NCBI GenBank assembly: GCA_905221605.1
Contig: CAJNDS010001591.1
Span: forward strand, 244,040 to 308,039
DNA length: 64,000 nucleotides
Reading direction: 5' to 3'
Source: Symbiodinium natans
Lineage: Eukaryota; Sar; Dinophyceae; Suessiales; Symbiodiniaceae
In this document: positions 1 through 11,086 of the stretch, piece after piece
Numbering within the stretch: the stretch's first letter is position 1
How the letters are laid out: the number at the start of each line of letters is the position of its first letter
Notes under the pieces: model-generated
What the model was told of the DNA's origin: nothing
What the model saw: only the letters and a program-made list of their open reading frames with translations
Database searches by the model: none
Program-made: the position numbers and the translations under genes

Positions 1-1956
1 CAGGAAAAGAATGACGCCCTAATATTTTTGTGCAGCCGGCATCAAGTCATGAAGTCACGACTGCTCCGAGCTCGCATGACACGCCGACACGACCCTTAAC
101 TTGGGGCTTATCGGGGTGAGGGTTTTAGGCTCCGGGTTTCGGACGTACGGCTTGGTGTTTAGGGTTTGCAGTACGCGGTCGGCTTTCCCAAGGCAAGAGT
201 CTGCCTCCACCACATGTCGCAGGCCGGAGCCTGCGGTCTGGGCTTTCGGGTGTAAGGTTTGATGTTTTGGGGTGTCAGGCATAGGTCTTGGAACTGTCAG
301 TCTAGATCCTTTCGCCAAGAGCCCGAGATCCGGGACCCACCCTCCCGACTGCAGCTCAAACCTACTTGGAAGTTCATGCGCCCATGGTCCAGTCCTCGGA
401 CACAAGACTGCGCCCTAAACCTTAAACCTTTGCACATCATGGGCTGTTAGGGGCTAGGGGGGGGAAGGGGGGGGGGGGGCCCCCCACAAGTACCTTTAGC
501 AGGAGGCTCTGGCACACCCAAGATCTTTTCTTAGGTTGTCGGCCCCGCTGCATTTTGTGCGTCCCGGCGACAAGCCAGTCCAGGACCCACAAAACGCAGC
601 CTTCCCAGTCTGCCGTCCAGCCCCTTCCACCAAGCCCTTCCTGCCTGCCAACCAGCCCCTATATAGGGCCCAACTAAGCCGTCTGAAGATCTTTCACTTG
701 CCATGTTCCGGGACCCACAAACTGCCCAACCATCCACAACTTCTGGGTCCCAAAGGAAAAGAACTTGAAAAGCATGTTCTTTAGGGTACCCCCCCCCCCA
801 CCCTCCCAAGTACTTGTTAACGGACCCCTGATCTTTGCACTCGAAAGCTGCTTCTGGTGCTGCATCTGCTCAAGCCAAGAAGCCGAGTTGTAGACCTTGG
901 GTTGTGGAAGTAGGGTTGCGTTCAGGGAACAGGGGGAAGGCGGGCGGTAAACCTGTACCTTCAAATCAAAACTCAATTGGCCGATAAGTCATGATGTCAA
1001 TTGAACTGTTTGGCGGGGAGGAGGAAAAATGAGTTTCGGATTTCCGGGAAGGTTTCTTTTTGAGCCCGTTTTGGGGATGTGGCGGTTTGAGGTAACCTAA
1101 GCCCTAAACCCTAAACCTCAAGCGAGTCTGTAGGCTTGACATTATTCCTTCCTCTTCCCAGCCAAGGCCAACTGTCCAAGCAATCGCAATTTTCGAAACT
1201 ACGCGAATCCTTCGTGGGACTCGAAGAAGCAGGATTCCGGGGGGCCAGTTTGCGTGTCCCCCTAAACCCTAAACCCGAAAACCAAACCCTAAACCCTAAA
1301 GAAGGAGGTCTTCCCCAGGATGATGAAGAGTGCCAGTTAACTTGTCCGGGGACAAAGGGTGGACTTCCTGAAACGGTTAAGGTTTAGGGTTTCGGGTTGA
1401 GGGCTCCTCGAGAGCCAGCTTGCTTTATCCAGAAACAAGGAGGGGCACTTGCTTTTGCCAGGGAATAAAATAGATGGAGGGCCGGCTTGCATGGGAAGCT
1501 GCGTTTTCGACGTCCCAACTCGGACTGTGCGCCGCAACAGCCTGGCCAGCGAGGCTGCGGTTTAGGTTTAGGGTTTAGGGCTTGAGGTTTGGGATTTAAG
1601 GTTTAGGGCCTAGTGATATAAGGCAGTAATGTCAGAGATAAGCCTCCCTGTGTTCTTTGTTTGGGGGGGTTCTGTATAGTGGATGGAGCAGGAATCCCTT
1701 CGCAACCTGACAAAGCCCCACTAGAACCTGTCAAAACCTCACTAAACCTGACACGAAATGGCCCCCAGATGTTGTCCGTCGTGTTCTGTCCATCGCTAAC
1801 AAAAGCACGACGGGCAAAAGCCGGGGCGATCGACGTGCTTGGCTTTTTGAGATAACATGTATTGTCTTGGGGGGTTAGGGTTAGAGGTGTAGGCTTTGCG
1901 TTTAGGTATTGGGGTTTATAAGCGGTTTAGGTTTAAGATTCCAGGGCTGTAGAGTT

Positions 1957-2230
1957 TGGGGTTGTTCAAGGTTGTTTTGGGCTTGTGAGTAAGATTCTTT
2001 TAGGATTTAGCAATTTAGCGCGTAAGGATTTCAGGGCTAGGAGTTTTGCAAGTTTTCACAAGGGTTCTCTTTTTTTGGGTTTGTCTCAGGTCTTCGGGTG
2101 TTTCCATTTTCAATGGGGGGGGTGCTCAACTTATATAACTAAAGGCTTGTTACGACTTAGCCTTGATAGGGCTTTAGGGTTTTGAGGCTCTTGAGGGCTC
2201 TAGGGAAAGTTGGCATGTCCTGACTTCGGG
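1957..2230 (+). repeat. diverged dispersed repeat, copy 1
   Basis: This block and 8511-8755 share the same ordered landmarks: GGGCTTGTGAG.AAGATTC, then GGATTTAGC, TTTCAGGGCT, a T-rich stretch, GCTCAAC, and GAGGGCTCTAGGGAAAGT.GGCATGTCCTGA at the end. The copies differ by many substitutions and small indels. Neither has an obvious coding frame. A fragment of the same landmarks occurs at about 7840-7900. Confidence 0.7.
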
Positions 2231-2997
2231 CTCACCCGAGCGCTCTGAAAAGAGCAGGGCTTTCTAGGCTTGCTACGCACTACGTGTCAAAGACGTTGGG
2301 GGAAACATCCCTGGAGAGCCCCCCCCAGGCCATACCGACATACCCTATACCCCACCCACCCAACCACCCTCAGCTACCCTACCTTGTCCGATCTACCCTC
2401 CCACCTACCCTCCCACCGCAACACCACCCTACCCTGGCAAACCCTTCCCCGCCCTACAATACCCTGTACACCCAGTATCTCAAAAAAAATACAAAAAGGC
2501 CCGCTAGAACCACTCCCTGTGCAACGTTGAACCGAAACACCCAACCCCAAAGCTGCAAAGGCCTGCGGCGCAACTCTTGTCCAATCATGCATGTCGTAGA
2601 CCTGCGCATGATTGTGGGCGTTCAGATTTTTCAGGTTTTGGGCCACGGGACTAGGGTCATCTGGGTGTAGGGAGAACGGCTCCCTGCAAAGTTGGCGCTG
2701 AGGGCAGCGGTCAACGTTAAGATGTCAGGTGCCAGATGTCAAGTGTTAGGTGGCAAGTATCCGACCTCGCCTTCGATCAGCCTTCCCGGGAATCCACACA
2801 AAGCCCCGAAGCCCTCAAATCGGCGCCGGGGCCTTGTCGGTCGAGAGGCTCACCTCCGGCTCTGCCGGTCGTTGAGGGAAACACAAACCCTATGACAGCT
2901 GGTTTCGGATCATGTGTCCAAGGCTCCTGATACGTGATCTTCTCGACAAGGCCCCATACATGTCTGAACCCTGAACTCAAGCCCTAAACTATGAATG

Positions 2998-3078
2998 AGG
3001 GGGTACCCCTTTTGTGCCCCACATAGAATAGAATGCTTTTACCTCAAAAAGGGCACCCCTATTTTTGGAAAGCCCCCG
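2998..3078. repeat. inverted-repeat element, family B
   Basis: The left end GGGGGTACCCC and the right end GGGCACCCCTATTTTTGGAA pair imperfectly, with TAGAATAGAATG in the middle. The same ends and the same core (CCCCAAATAGAATAGA) recur at 28611-28735, 41746-41855, 46702-46803 and 63018-63108, defining a small non-coding hairpin family. Confidence 0.6.
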
Positions 3079-3349
3079 AATCACTCCAGAAAGATTGACG
3101 TGACTCAGCTCTGAGACCTCTTCATCCCATGTGAAGACCCGGAATACCTGTCGCGAGGTGCAAAGCAGAGGCCACGTCTACTTGACCTGTCCCAGCCTGT
3201 ATAACTGGTAGTTTCCCTTACGCAGATGAGTTGCATAATAACGACCTACGTGCCCAAGACACGAGTGCAACAAAAAAACCCACCGACGCCCCCGACAGCT
3301 CCACCGTCCAGGCCGCACCCCACACCCCCCCCCCCACCACCCTCACCTT

Positions 3350-3425
3350 AAGAACCCAAAACCTACAACTCTTATAAGGGCTTTTGTAACAAAAACCTGC
3401 AAAAAAGTAGGTTCTGGGTTCTTAA
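3350..3425. repeat. hairpin element (AAGAACCCAAAACCTAC ends)
   Basis: AAGAACCCAAAACCTAC at the left is inverted at the right as GTAGGTTCTGGGTTCTT. A second, more diverged copy lies at 9000-9084 (right end GTAGGCTTTGGGTTCTTAAG). It resembles the TTAAGAACC ends of family D at 39913-40014. Confidence 0.6.
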
Positions 3426-3864
3426 GGCAGCGAAACTACCGTGCTCTGGCATCCCTGGCCCGCGCACGTAAACACGGAGCACTGGGTTGCTCCTGTCGTC
3501 TTTCGGCTCTCTTGCCGAAGTGTGTAGCTGGCCCTCACTACTTGCTTCAAGACGGCCCTGGAAGCAAGAGCTCAATCATGGTCGAACCCTTGCATAGCTG
3601 AACTTTGGCCCCGCCTCTGGCTCTGAGGATGTTTCTCGAATCCTTTCCTTCCGGAATCCCACCATACGGCACACTGGGATCCTCAAACTCATCCATATCA
3701 ACGTCTACCACCTCTGTCGGAGGTGTCGGGGCACTTTGCCTCTCTCCACCCTGGAGATCTTGTTGACTCTCATGGGTGATCTTCGGACGTTTCAGGAGTG
3801 AAGGTTCACTTCCAGATTCCATCACCCCCGCATCCTTTGAGCTTCTCGGACCCATCATATCGCT

Positions 3865-5075
3865 TTACTCCGCATTGTGGTTCGCCTTACCTCTATTCGG
3901 CCCACAAGCCGGACAATTCACCGTTCCTCCATGCTCTTTCACCCATGCAGCTGGGGGTCCTACTTTGCTCATGTCTGTGGTCGGACCATCAGACACTCTG
4001 CCCTCAAAGGCCTTATCTGTTTCACCTTCAATCCGATCAGGCACACCATCCTCTTTCTCCTTCAGAATAGGAGGAGCCAAGGTATCCGATGGATCATGCT
4101 CCTTGCGCAAATGTTGACAATGCTCCAACCCAATCTTCAAAGGGATTGTGTGCTTGATGGACTTCGCTCGAAAGTGCTTGGGACATCCATCTACCATAGC
4201 ACTCACAACATGAGTCAAACCACCAACTTCGGGAGAAACATGGGCCGCTTCCACAAACCGTGATAGCGCTGACTCCGGCAATTCGGCTAGAACTGCAGTC
4301 CCTATCAACGAAGAGCCACACTCATGGAGGGTTCTCTGTAGCGCCAATTCCTGGGGTGATTTCTTCCCATCAAAGGCAGCAGCATGGTGATTGCGCATTG
4401 CAGCACAGTAAATCAGACCATACTCAAATGCTCGAGGGCTCCTCTTCAGGTCAAAGCCCTGTGCTCGTAGATCCAACCTCACCGTGCTGAACAATTCCTT
4501 GAGTGTTCTCACTGCCCTTTCAACACCACCAACCGCTTCACGTCCTTGCGGAGGCGCTCACAATCCGAATCCCAGATTGGCTCGCTTGATCAGGGCGCCT
4601 ACCGCTGTCTCGCTGTCTGTTAGTAACAGTACAGCGGATCCTGCAATGTCTAGCCCGAAAGCGTTCATCCAGTAGCGAATCCAGCTTGACGTATTGTCGG
4701 CATTGGTTCCTACCAACAGACAGCCGATCATTCTGGTTGGAGCCGTTGGCTGGTCTTTGGCAAAAGTACCAGTCACTAGGTTGATGAAGCAAAAGTCCGC
4801 TTGCAAAGCTACAGGCCGATCCTGGACGTCCCTCGAGTCATACCACAATGAGGACACTCAGACCAAAACGGAATGTGGCCTCGCATCCGACGCAGCTCCA
4901 TTTCCTCTTGCCTTTTTTTGGTCATCGTTTTCACTGACTGCATCATAGGTTGTTGGCCATCATCCACCTCCATTGGTCGAACTTCGGTTCCTGCGAAGGT
5001 CACCTTCTTTCGTTTCTCAGCTTCACCTTGCAGATAGATCCAAGGACATCCCGCCCAGGATACTCCATATCCCAT
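3865..5075 (-). pseudogene. copia integrase segment (broken)
   Basis: HIPFWSECPHCGMTRG (about 4815-4865) is the end of the pre-integrase zinc-binding region seen in copia elements. In other frames follow LQADFCFI (first catalytic Asp), LLLTDSETAVGALI (second Asp) and GGVERAVRTLKELF (about 4490-4545, catalytic Glu). The long open frame 4512-3865 covers the C-terminal integrase region (for example NHHAAAFDGKKSPQELAL). At least three frame changes occur, so this is a fossil. Integrase would insert the cDNA copy; here no reverse transcriptase follows. Confidence 0.82.
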
Positions 5076-5088
5076 GACTCCTTTCTTC

Positions 5089-5493
5089 TCATGTCGCAGC
5101 GAAATTTCCTTTCTCGTGAACTTCCCAACCAGTTCTTACCATTTGCTCGGTGCTCAAGATGTTGTGCGCCACAAGGTACTGCTCTCCGTCATACACATCC
5201 AAGTGTCTTTTCGCGATCACTGTCACTGACGCTCCTGAGTCGATCAACCACCATCGGCTTGCATCATCCTTCTCCAGACTCTTAACTTGACTCATTGGAG
5301 GCCTCATCAAGGATTGAACCGGGCTAGACGGTATCATCTGAGAGAGATCTGCGGAGATCCGATGCTCCAACTCAGCAATTCGGACTCTCGTCTCAGCTTC
5401 CCACGACCAGTCTACCTCATCAGAGCTCCGGGGAATCCATTCCTTCCTCACCTCATCTAACAGGTCCTCCAGAGCTCGTAACACAGATTCCAC
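5089..5493 (-). pseudogene. copia aspartic protease segment
   Basis: The motif WWLIDSGASVTVIAKRH (about 5195-5250) is a retroviral-type aspartic protease active site (D-S-G in place of D-T-G). It lies just after the gag knuckle, in a different frame from the preceding segment, so at least one frameshift separates them. The segment ends at a stop near 5089; reading continues in another frame into the integrase zinc region. The family cleaves the polyprotein during particle maturation. Confidence 0.85.
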
Positions 5494-7234
5494 TCGGGCC
5501 TCTGACTCAGGCGCATTCCACTCACCTCCAACCAGATGATAGTCATCAGACTCGCCATCCTGGGAGACTTCAGCAACTGTCTTCCCTTTGCCCTTTCCTC
5601 TGCCTTGAGGCTTTCCTTTTTCAGCCTTCTTATTGGGATTCCTTTTGCCTTGGCTTTCGCCTTAGCACTTGGGGAATCCGGCTTGTTGGCTGACTCTCCA
5701 TCCTTGTACCAACAATCGCGGGCATAATGTCCCTTTCCATGACACACACAGCACTCCACGTCTTTCTTGCTCTGGCTTTGAGATCGTTTTCCAGCACCTT
5801 TGCTGGAATCACGCTTGCCTTTCTGTTCCTTTCCTTTGCCTTTCCCTTTTTCTTCGTTGCCCTTTCCCTTGTTGGGCTCTCGAAAAGGTTGAAGTTTCGT
5901 ACCAGGGGCTTCAGACCACACCCTCTGCTGCACTTCAAACTTCAGAGCAACTCGCTTCAGATCTTCAAACGACTCACTGTTGCCATGCAACAAGCAATGG
6001 CTTCGGCATTTTTCCGGCAAACTGCGCAGCAAAACCATCACCGAATCAGCCTCTTGGATCTGTAATCCGCCAGCATGTACATCGGAATCGAGACTATTGA
6101 GCAACTTCGTATATTTGTTCATTTCATGCTCAATCTGACGAACAATTTCCGGAATGCTTGGGGCTTTCACGGTCTGGTTCACCAACTGCGATCGAAACTA
6201 CAGGCATTCAGCTCGTGATTTCAGGCAAAATTCCTTCGCCAACAATCTCAATGCCACGAAGCCAGACTGTTGATAAGTGCTTTCACTTTCAACATACGTC
6301 TGCAGAATCAGAGAACTCTTCTCATGACTTGCAAACGTCTGTCGCAGGATGTGCATCAATCGTGTCGAACGCTTCTGTTGCCCAACAGTAAGCCGATCCT
6401 GCTTCAGCCTCGACTCATCTTGGGTCTTCACTGCATGCATCAACTCGTTGGGAAACACTTCAGAACCCAATCCAACCCAACTGGTCAACTTCTCCATCCA
6501 GGTCAAGAAGCCGAGCGCTTCCGAGATGCGATCTTTCCATGACGAGAAGTCAATGGTCCGCAAACTGGGCAACCACTTGTCTGATCGTGCAAACACATCT
6601 CTTTCACCGTCTTTTTCCACAGGTGGAGGCCTTGGCGGTGGACTCGGGGTCGCTACCCGGAACATCTGGGTCCCCTGCGCCGAGGTACCCACTGGCGATG
6701 CACCCATACATCCCGAATACGAATTGGGCATGTTCTCTTCAGGAAGATTCTGAGAATATTCATCCGTTGCTGTTGCTGTTGCATCATCCAAAGCTGTTGT
6801 TGTTGTTGTTGCTGTTGCTGCACCATAGACGATGTCATCGTCTGCATAAACTGTTGCTCTTGCACCACAAGCTGTTGCATCATACCTTCCAAGTCACGCA
6901 CTTGTCTTGTCAACCCTTGCGCATCAGGTGGTGAATGCAATGGCATCACCGAAGGTTGGGGAGACACCATAGGCAGTCCCGGACACGGTGACGGGCTTCC
7001 CATCTCTTGCTGGGGTATTCCAGGGGAAGCAACCTCAGGACTTCTTGCAGGAGCCCGACCCCTGTGCACCGGTCCATACACAGGTTGGTTCATCTGAGCC
7101 ATACCTGGTCTCCAAACTGGGTTGGCCTGTCCCAAACCCGGAAAAGGGTCTACCCTTCGCCTTGTCTCCGCATTTTTGATAGGCAAGGAACTTCCACGTT
7201 CACGTCCACCTCTTGGACTCCTCGTGTGAGCCAA
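5457..7234 (-). pseudogene. gag polyprotein of copia element (broken)
   Basis: The N-terminal part (7234 down to about 6653) is Pro/Gln-rich and includes a run of nine Gln encoded near 6790-6830. The frame then shifts; the next open part (6791-6198) carries the conserved gag core, including FSSWKDRISEALGFL and LTVGQQKRSTRLMH. An in-frame stop interrupts it near 6195, after which the same frame continues to 5457. A Lys/Gly/Glu-rich stretch leads to a zinc knuckle CCVCHGKGHYARDCW (about 5715-5760; CX2CX4HX4C). Gag normally forms the virus-like particle and binds RNA; this copy cannot make a full-length protein without frameshift correction. An extra open frame at 7275-7523 may be an N-terminal extension, but I cannot support this. 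Confidence 0.82.
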
Positions 7235-8510
7235 ACTGGCTTCACGTGGGGGCTTGTTCTCCTAGACTCAGGCTTCACCCTGCAGTCTTCCCACAACTTC
7301 TTCTGGTGAAAGTCTTCTCACCAGCACCAGATGGTCCAGACTTCTGAAGAACCTTAGTTCCACTCTTCCTAGCACCGTATTCCTGGTCACAACCAATCCA
7401 GTTCGAGACAAACCACCTTGCCCGGCCTTTACAGTGCCTCACAAGCTGCTGAACCAACTGTTTCCAAGCCTTACCAGTCCGGATCCGCCTCCTCACAGGG
7501 TAGGCTTCCCGGAACTCACTCACACGGTCTGAAGGGGAGGTTGAGGCTCCTTGCTGAGCGTTTTTGATGTTACTTGCACTTTTTTGCAGGGAGGAGTTTC
7601 GGGTTTCCGGGGCAGGAGTTCACAGGCTGAGCGCATTTTGGATTTCGGGCTGAGCTGCCTTTTCAATGTCCCAGTCGTGGGATTCGTCGTCGCAAGGGCC
7701 CTGGATATTGAAATACTCGCAGGAGCACGGCTCCTGCCAGGTGCAAAGGAAGGGCTTCCTGCAGAGCGGTTGAGGGGCGCAGGCTTTCGGCTTTGGGGTT
7801 TAGGTTGTGGGTCTTTTTGGCTTTAAGCCTTTTTCTGGCTGTAGGGTTTTTAGGGCTGTTCAAGTCTGTGTAGGGCTTTTTACTAAGATCTTTTTTAGGA
7901 AGACATGCTAGCAAGCACAGGAGTGCTGGGAATGCTTCTTGTCGGCACATTCGCCTCCATCCACGCCGGCCTGTCATCCTGCTTCTGCTTCTCATTGGCC
8001 TGGCACCCGGAACACACTGGCTAGAACAGCAACCAAATCTGTAAGAATGGTCGGGCAATCGCCTTCCAACCCTTCGGCTCTTCAAATCAGGCACAAATCG
8101 CGACTGTTCAAACCAGTAAGGTAACGCCACGAGCCATCCACACGGCTTGCTGGGCTCCAGTTTTGCGGGGATTTTTTCGCAAGGCTCAGCTATACTCCCC
8201 TTAGAACCTTAGTAGAAATAATATGTTTAATATCCTCTCGGGTTTTATAAACAAAAACAAAAAACAACTCCCAAGGGGGATATAGTAAGTGCAGAGTCTT
8301 TGGGGGTTGGCCTGGTGGTTCAGTAGCGGAGGCCTAGATAGATCGGATACTTGCAAAAGCCCTCAACACCCAAACCCAAATCCATCGATCCCGATGTGTT
8401 CGAAAACACCGTACTGCAAGAACACCTGTGGCGCGCTCTCTGGACACCTGCACAGCTGCTCCGTCTGCCGGTTTGGGGGTGAAGGGTCTCGAGGTGAAGG
8501 CTTTAGGATT

Positions 8511-8755
8511 GTTCCAGGTTGTATAGGGCTTGTGAGGAAGATTCGTTTGGGATTTAGCGCTTGAGGGTTTCAGGGCTTCGGGATTGTTCAAGGTTTCACA
8601 GGGTTGTCTTTTTTAGGATGTGCTTCATACTTTGAGGTTGTCCCAGGAAAAAAAGGGTTGCTCAACTGAACTAACGGCTTCTTAGGTTCTCGGGCTTTGA
8701 TGGTTTTAAGGCTCTCGAGGGCTCTAGGGAAAGTAGGCATGTCCTGAGAGCGAAA
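8511..8755 (+). repeat. diverged dispersed repeat, copy 2
   Basis: Second copy of the repeat at 1957-2230, with the same landmark order ending in GGGCTCTAGGGAAAGTAGGC. It is immediately followed by a CCCTAAA tract (8772-8830). Confidence 0.7.
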
Positions 8756-9742
8756 AATAGGCGAATTTTCCCCCTGAACCTAACCCTAAACCCTAAACCC
8801 TAAACCCTAGAAACCCTAGAAACCCTAGAAACCCTATAAACCCGGACCCGAACAACTCTAAAATGCCCTAACATTCCAACATACCCTATACACCCTACAA
8901 ACCCTAAAAACCTGGAAGACTTCGGGCAAGCCTGCGCCTTGCTCAGGCGATCCTGCCTCGGATGACCAGCCAAAACCGCTTTATCCTTCAGCGCCCCAAA
9001 CCTACTTCTTTGTGGGCTCGAATTATGAAACCCTTATAGGGATCTTAGGAAACCTACAAAAAGAGTAGGCTTTGGGTTCTTAAGAGCAGGACTTCGGTTG
9101 TCCAGAGTTGGCGTGTTTAGGGATTAGGGCTTCGGGTTGAGGCTTACGGCTTGTTGGGGTTTAGGGAGAGGTGCTGTTGATGGCGGTGGACTACTCAGAA
9201 GTAGATCCACACAGCCACGCCGCCTACGACGTCCTACGATAAATGTCTGCGAGCCCACCAACGACGATGACCCCACCTTAGCCCAAGTCTATGTCCGGTA
9301 CTTTGGAGCCATTATACTTAGTTGTCCAGTACGTGGGGCAATTAAAGGTTAACCTTTGGGATCATAAGGGGATTTCTACTACCCCAAAAAGGTTAAAGGA
9401 TGCGCCGGCCCGGAATCAACCCTCCAGCGCATAGACGCAGGATGACATGGGACCGCACTGCAAAGAAAGCCAGGCATTGCATTGGTCGACAAAACACTCT
9501 GAGCATATTCACGGCCACGGGGCAAGGATGCATGTAGCCCATGGAGAAACGCACGGAACATGATCGGAGCTTTCGAGCTTGGAGTTTCAGCTTATGCGGC
9601 ATGCTTGTAGCGTCTTTGCTTGCGCAGGCTTACGCGGTTGCTGGCGGATACTCAGTCTGAAAACTCTCACTCAAGGAATCACTACAGAAACCCAGCTCAT
9701 TGCTTTGGACTTTGAAAGCTGCTTCTACACGTCAAGTGTGTC

Positions 9743-9812
9743 TAAACCCTAAACCCTAAACCCTAAACCCTAAACCCTAAACCCTAAACCCTAAACCCTA
9801 AACCCTAAACCA
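9743..9812 (+). repeat. CCCTAAA tract
   Basis: About ten uninterrupted CCCTAAA units in plus orientation. Typical of the many interstitial telomere-type tracts in the window; see the longer tracts listed separately. Confidence 0.95.
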
Positions 9813-10422
9813 CACATCACACCTGAGGAGCCTGGAGGCTGCGGCGGGCGAGCACTTAAGCGCTTAGACGCCGACACTTTGACCGCTGCTGATCTTGAGA
9901 CGTCGACCTTCTTCTTCAAGGGTTTAGGGTTTAGGGTTTAGGGTTTCAAGTGTTCAAGCCCAAGCCACGAAACTGGCAAGGAGGGGCTACAAAACTATTC
10001 TCACCACGAGGTTTTCGTTTCTCTTCAACATTCTTCAACCCTAAACCCTAAACCCTAAACTCCTCAACATCCTCCTTCGTGATACTTTTATCCTTCTCTC
10101 GGGCATCTTTCAAAGTAGTCGCCCTACTCCCAAACCCCGAGCGGTCATAACAAATATCATTAATGACATTTTGTTATCCGAACTCATATAAATAATAATC
10201 GAAATATCATTCTTCTTTAATGGATGCTGGCATTTCAGCAAAAACAATAAGCACAACAATTGTCTAGATGATGCCCATCATCCTTGCATAGCTGTGAGCC
10301 AAGTCAAAACGCCTCTGCCACTTGCGTTGCCGTCCCTAAACTCTAAACCCTAAACCCTAAACCCTAAACCCTCAACCCTAAACCCCAAGCATGTGGAGGC
10401 CAGGATGTTTCCATGTCTCAAA

Positions 10423-10527
10423 TGGGTGGTTGTCAAAATTTACGATCCCTTTTTTGGGGTTCCCTAAATACTAGGTGCCGTATTTCTAATAGGGATCCCA
10501 AAAAGGGACCTTGACAACCGCCCAAAG
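10423..10527. mobile_element. MITE-like element with inverted ends
   Basis: Left end GGGTGGTTGTCAA and right end TTGACAACCGCCC are inverted; pairing extends inward (GATCCCTTTTTTGGGGTTCCC against GGGATCCCAAAAAGGGACC). About 105 bp, non-coding. A TTTAGGG tract begins directly at its right end (10528). I see only one copy in the window. Confidence 0.75.
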
Positions 10528-11086
10528 GGTTTAGGGTTTAGGGTTTAGGGTTTAGGGATGGCCTCGGTTTGACATGTCTGCTTACCACAAAGAAGCTGGC
10601 GCCTGCAAACAAAAACCATGGGCCTCCTTTTCGGTCTCCTGGCAACGGCCCCTCCCGAAACCCATCCCCGCTCTCTCTCTCTCTCTCTCTCGCTCTGTGG
10701 TTCGGGGGCCCATGTGTAGGGGAGAAAGCACTGGCTCTGAACCTTCAAGCATCTTCTGCGCATTTGTCCGCGTGCGCGGGTCGTCTTTGTCTGCCTCGCT
10801 TCTGCACATAACGCTGAACGCTACGAGGTCAGGCTGAGGACAGGCTGAGGCGAGGTCAGGCTGAGGATCTTGGGCTTTCTGTACTCCTCTTAGGGCCCCA
10901 AAAAAAAAAAACAATATTTCTAATGCCCTCTTGGGTTTTTCAAAAATACAAAATAACTTTCAAGAGGGATAGAGTCTTGGGCTTTTAGTGGAGCTCTGCA
11001 TGTGGTATGAAGGGCTTGGAGGTGCCGTCACACGGTGATCCAGGCAAGGGCTCCGCGTGAGAGGTGGCATCTCCACCACGCCACGC

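Larger units (their letters stand above)
1..3544. other. repeat-rich DNA, no gene recognised
   Basis: I see no recognisable protein in this stretch. It holds short degenerate TTTAGGG/CCCTAAA runs (for example 1084-1116, 1260-1300, 1560-1610), homopolymer runs of G or C (460-485, 789-803, 3326-3340), a diverged dispersed repeat (1957-2230) and two hairpin-like elements (2998-3078, 3350-3425). Open frames here are short, overlap on both strands and carry telomere-repeat peptides (NPKP, GFRV), so I do not treat them as genes. Confidence 0.6.
3547..7300 (-). mobile_element. decayed Ty1/copia retrotransposon, RT missing
   Basis: Reading on the minus strand, the order is gag with a CCHC knuckle, aspartic protease, then integrase. 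Protease directly followed by integrase with no reverse transcriptase between is the copia order. The coding line is broken by several frame changes and at least one in-frame stop (near 6195). Beyond the integrase C-terminal region (about 3547) the similarity ends; reverse transcriptase and RNase H are absent, so the element is truncated. I could not find long terminal repeats or a target duplication. It is the only stretch in the window with long, intron-free coding similarity and no internal TTTAGGG tracts, consistent with a comparatively recent insertion that has since decayed. Confidence 0.88.
7524..11086. other. intergenic/repeat region downstream of SEC31
   Basis: No protein family recognised. 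Contents: diverged dispersed repeat (8511-8755), hairpin-like elements (8170-8300, 9000-9084, 9320-9400, 10423-10527, 10868-10985), CCCTAAA/TTTAGGG tracts (8772-8830, 9743-9812, 9919-9945, 10037-10060, 10336-10390, 10526-10558) and a CT microsatellite (10672-10693). GC-rich islands at 9390-9610, 9820-9920 and 10700-10860 are open in several frames on both strands and may be exons of a further gene, but I cannot assign them. Confidence 0.5.

Noticed and set aside
3797-6934. Plus-strand open frames opposite the retrotransposon
   Set aside because: Shadows of the minus-strand gag/protease/integrase frames.
9743-10560. CRISPR-like spacing of repeats
   Set aside because: The repeat unit is a 7-mer telomere type in solid tracts with irregular intervening DNA; no direct repeat/spacer regularity.
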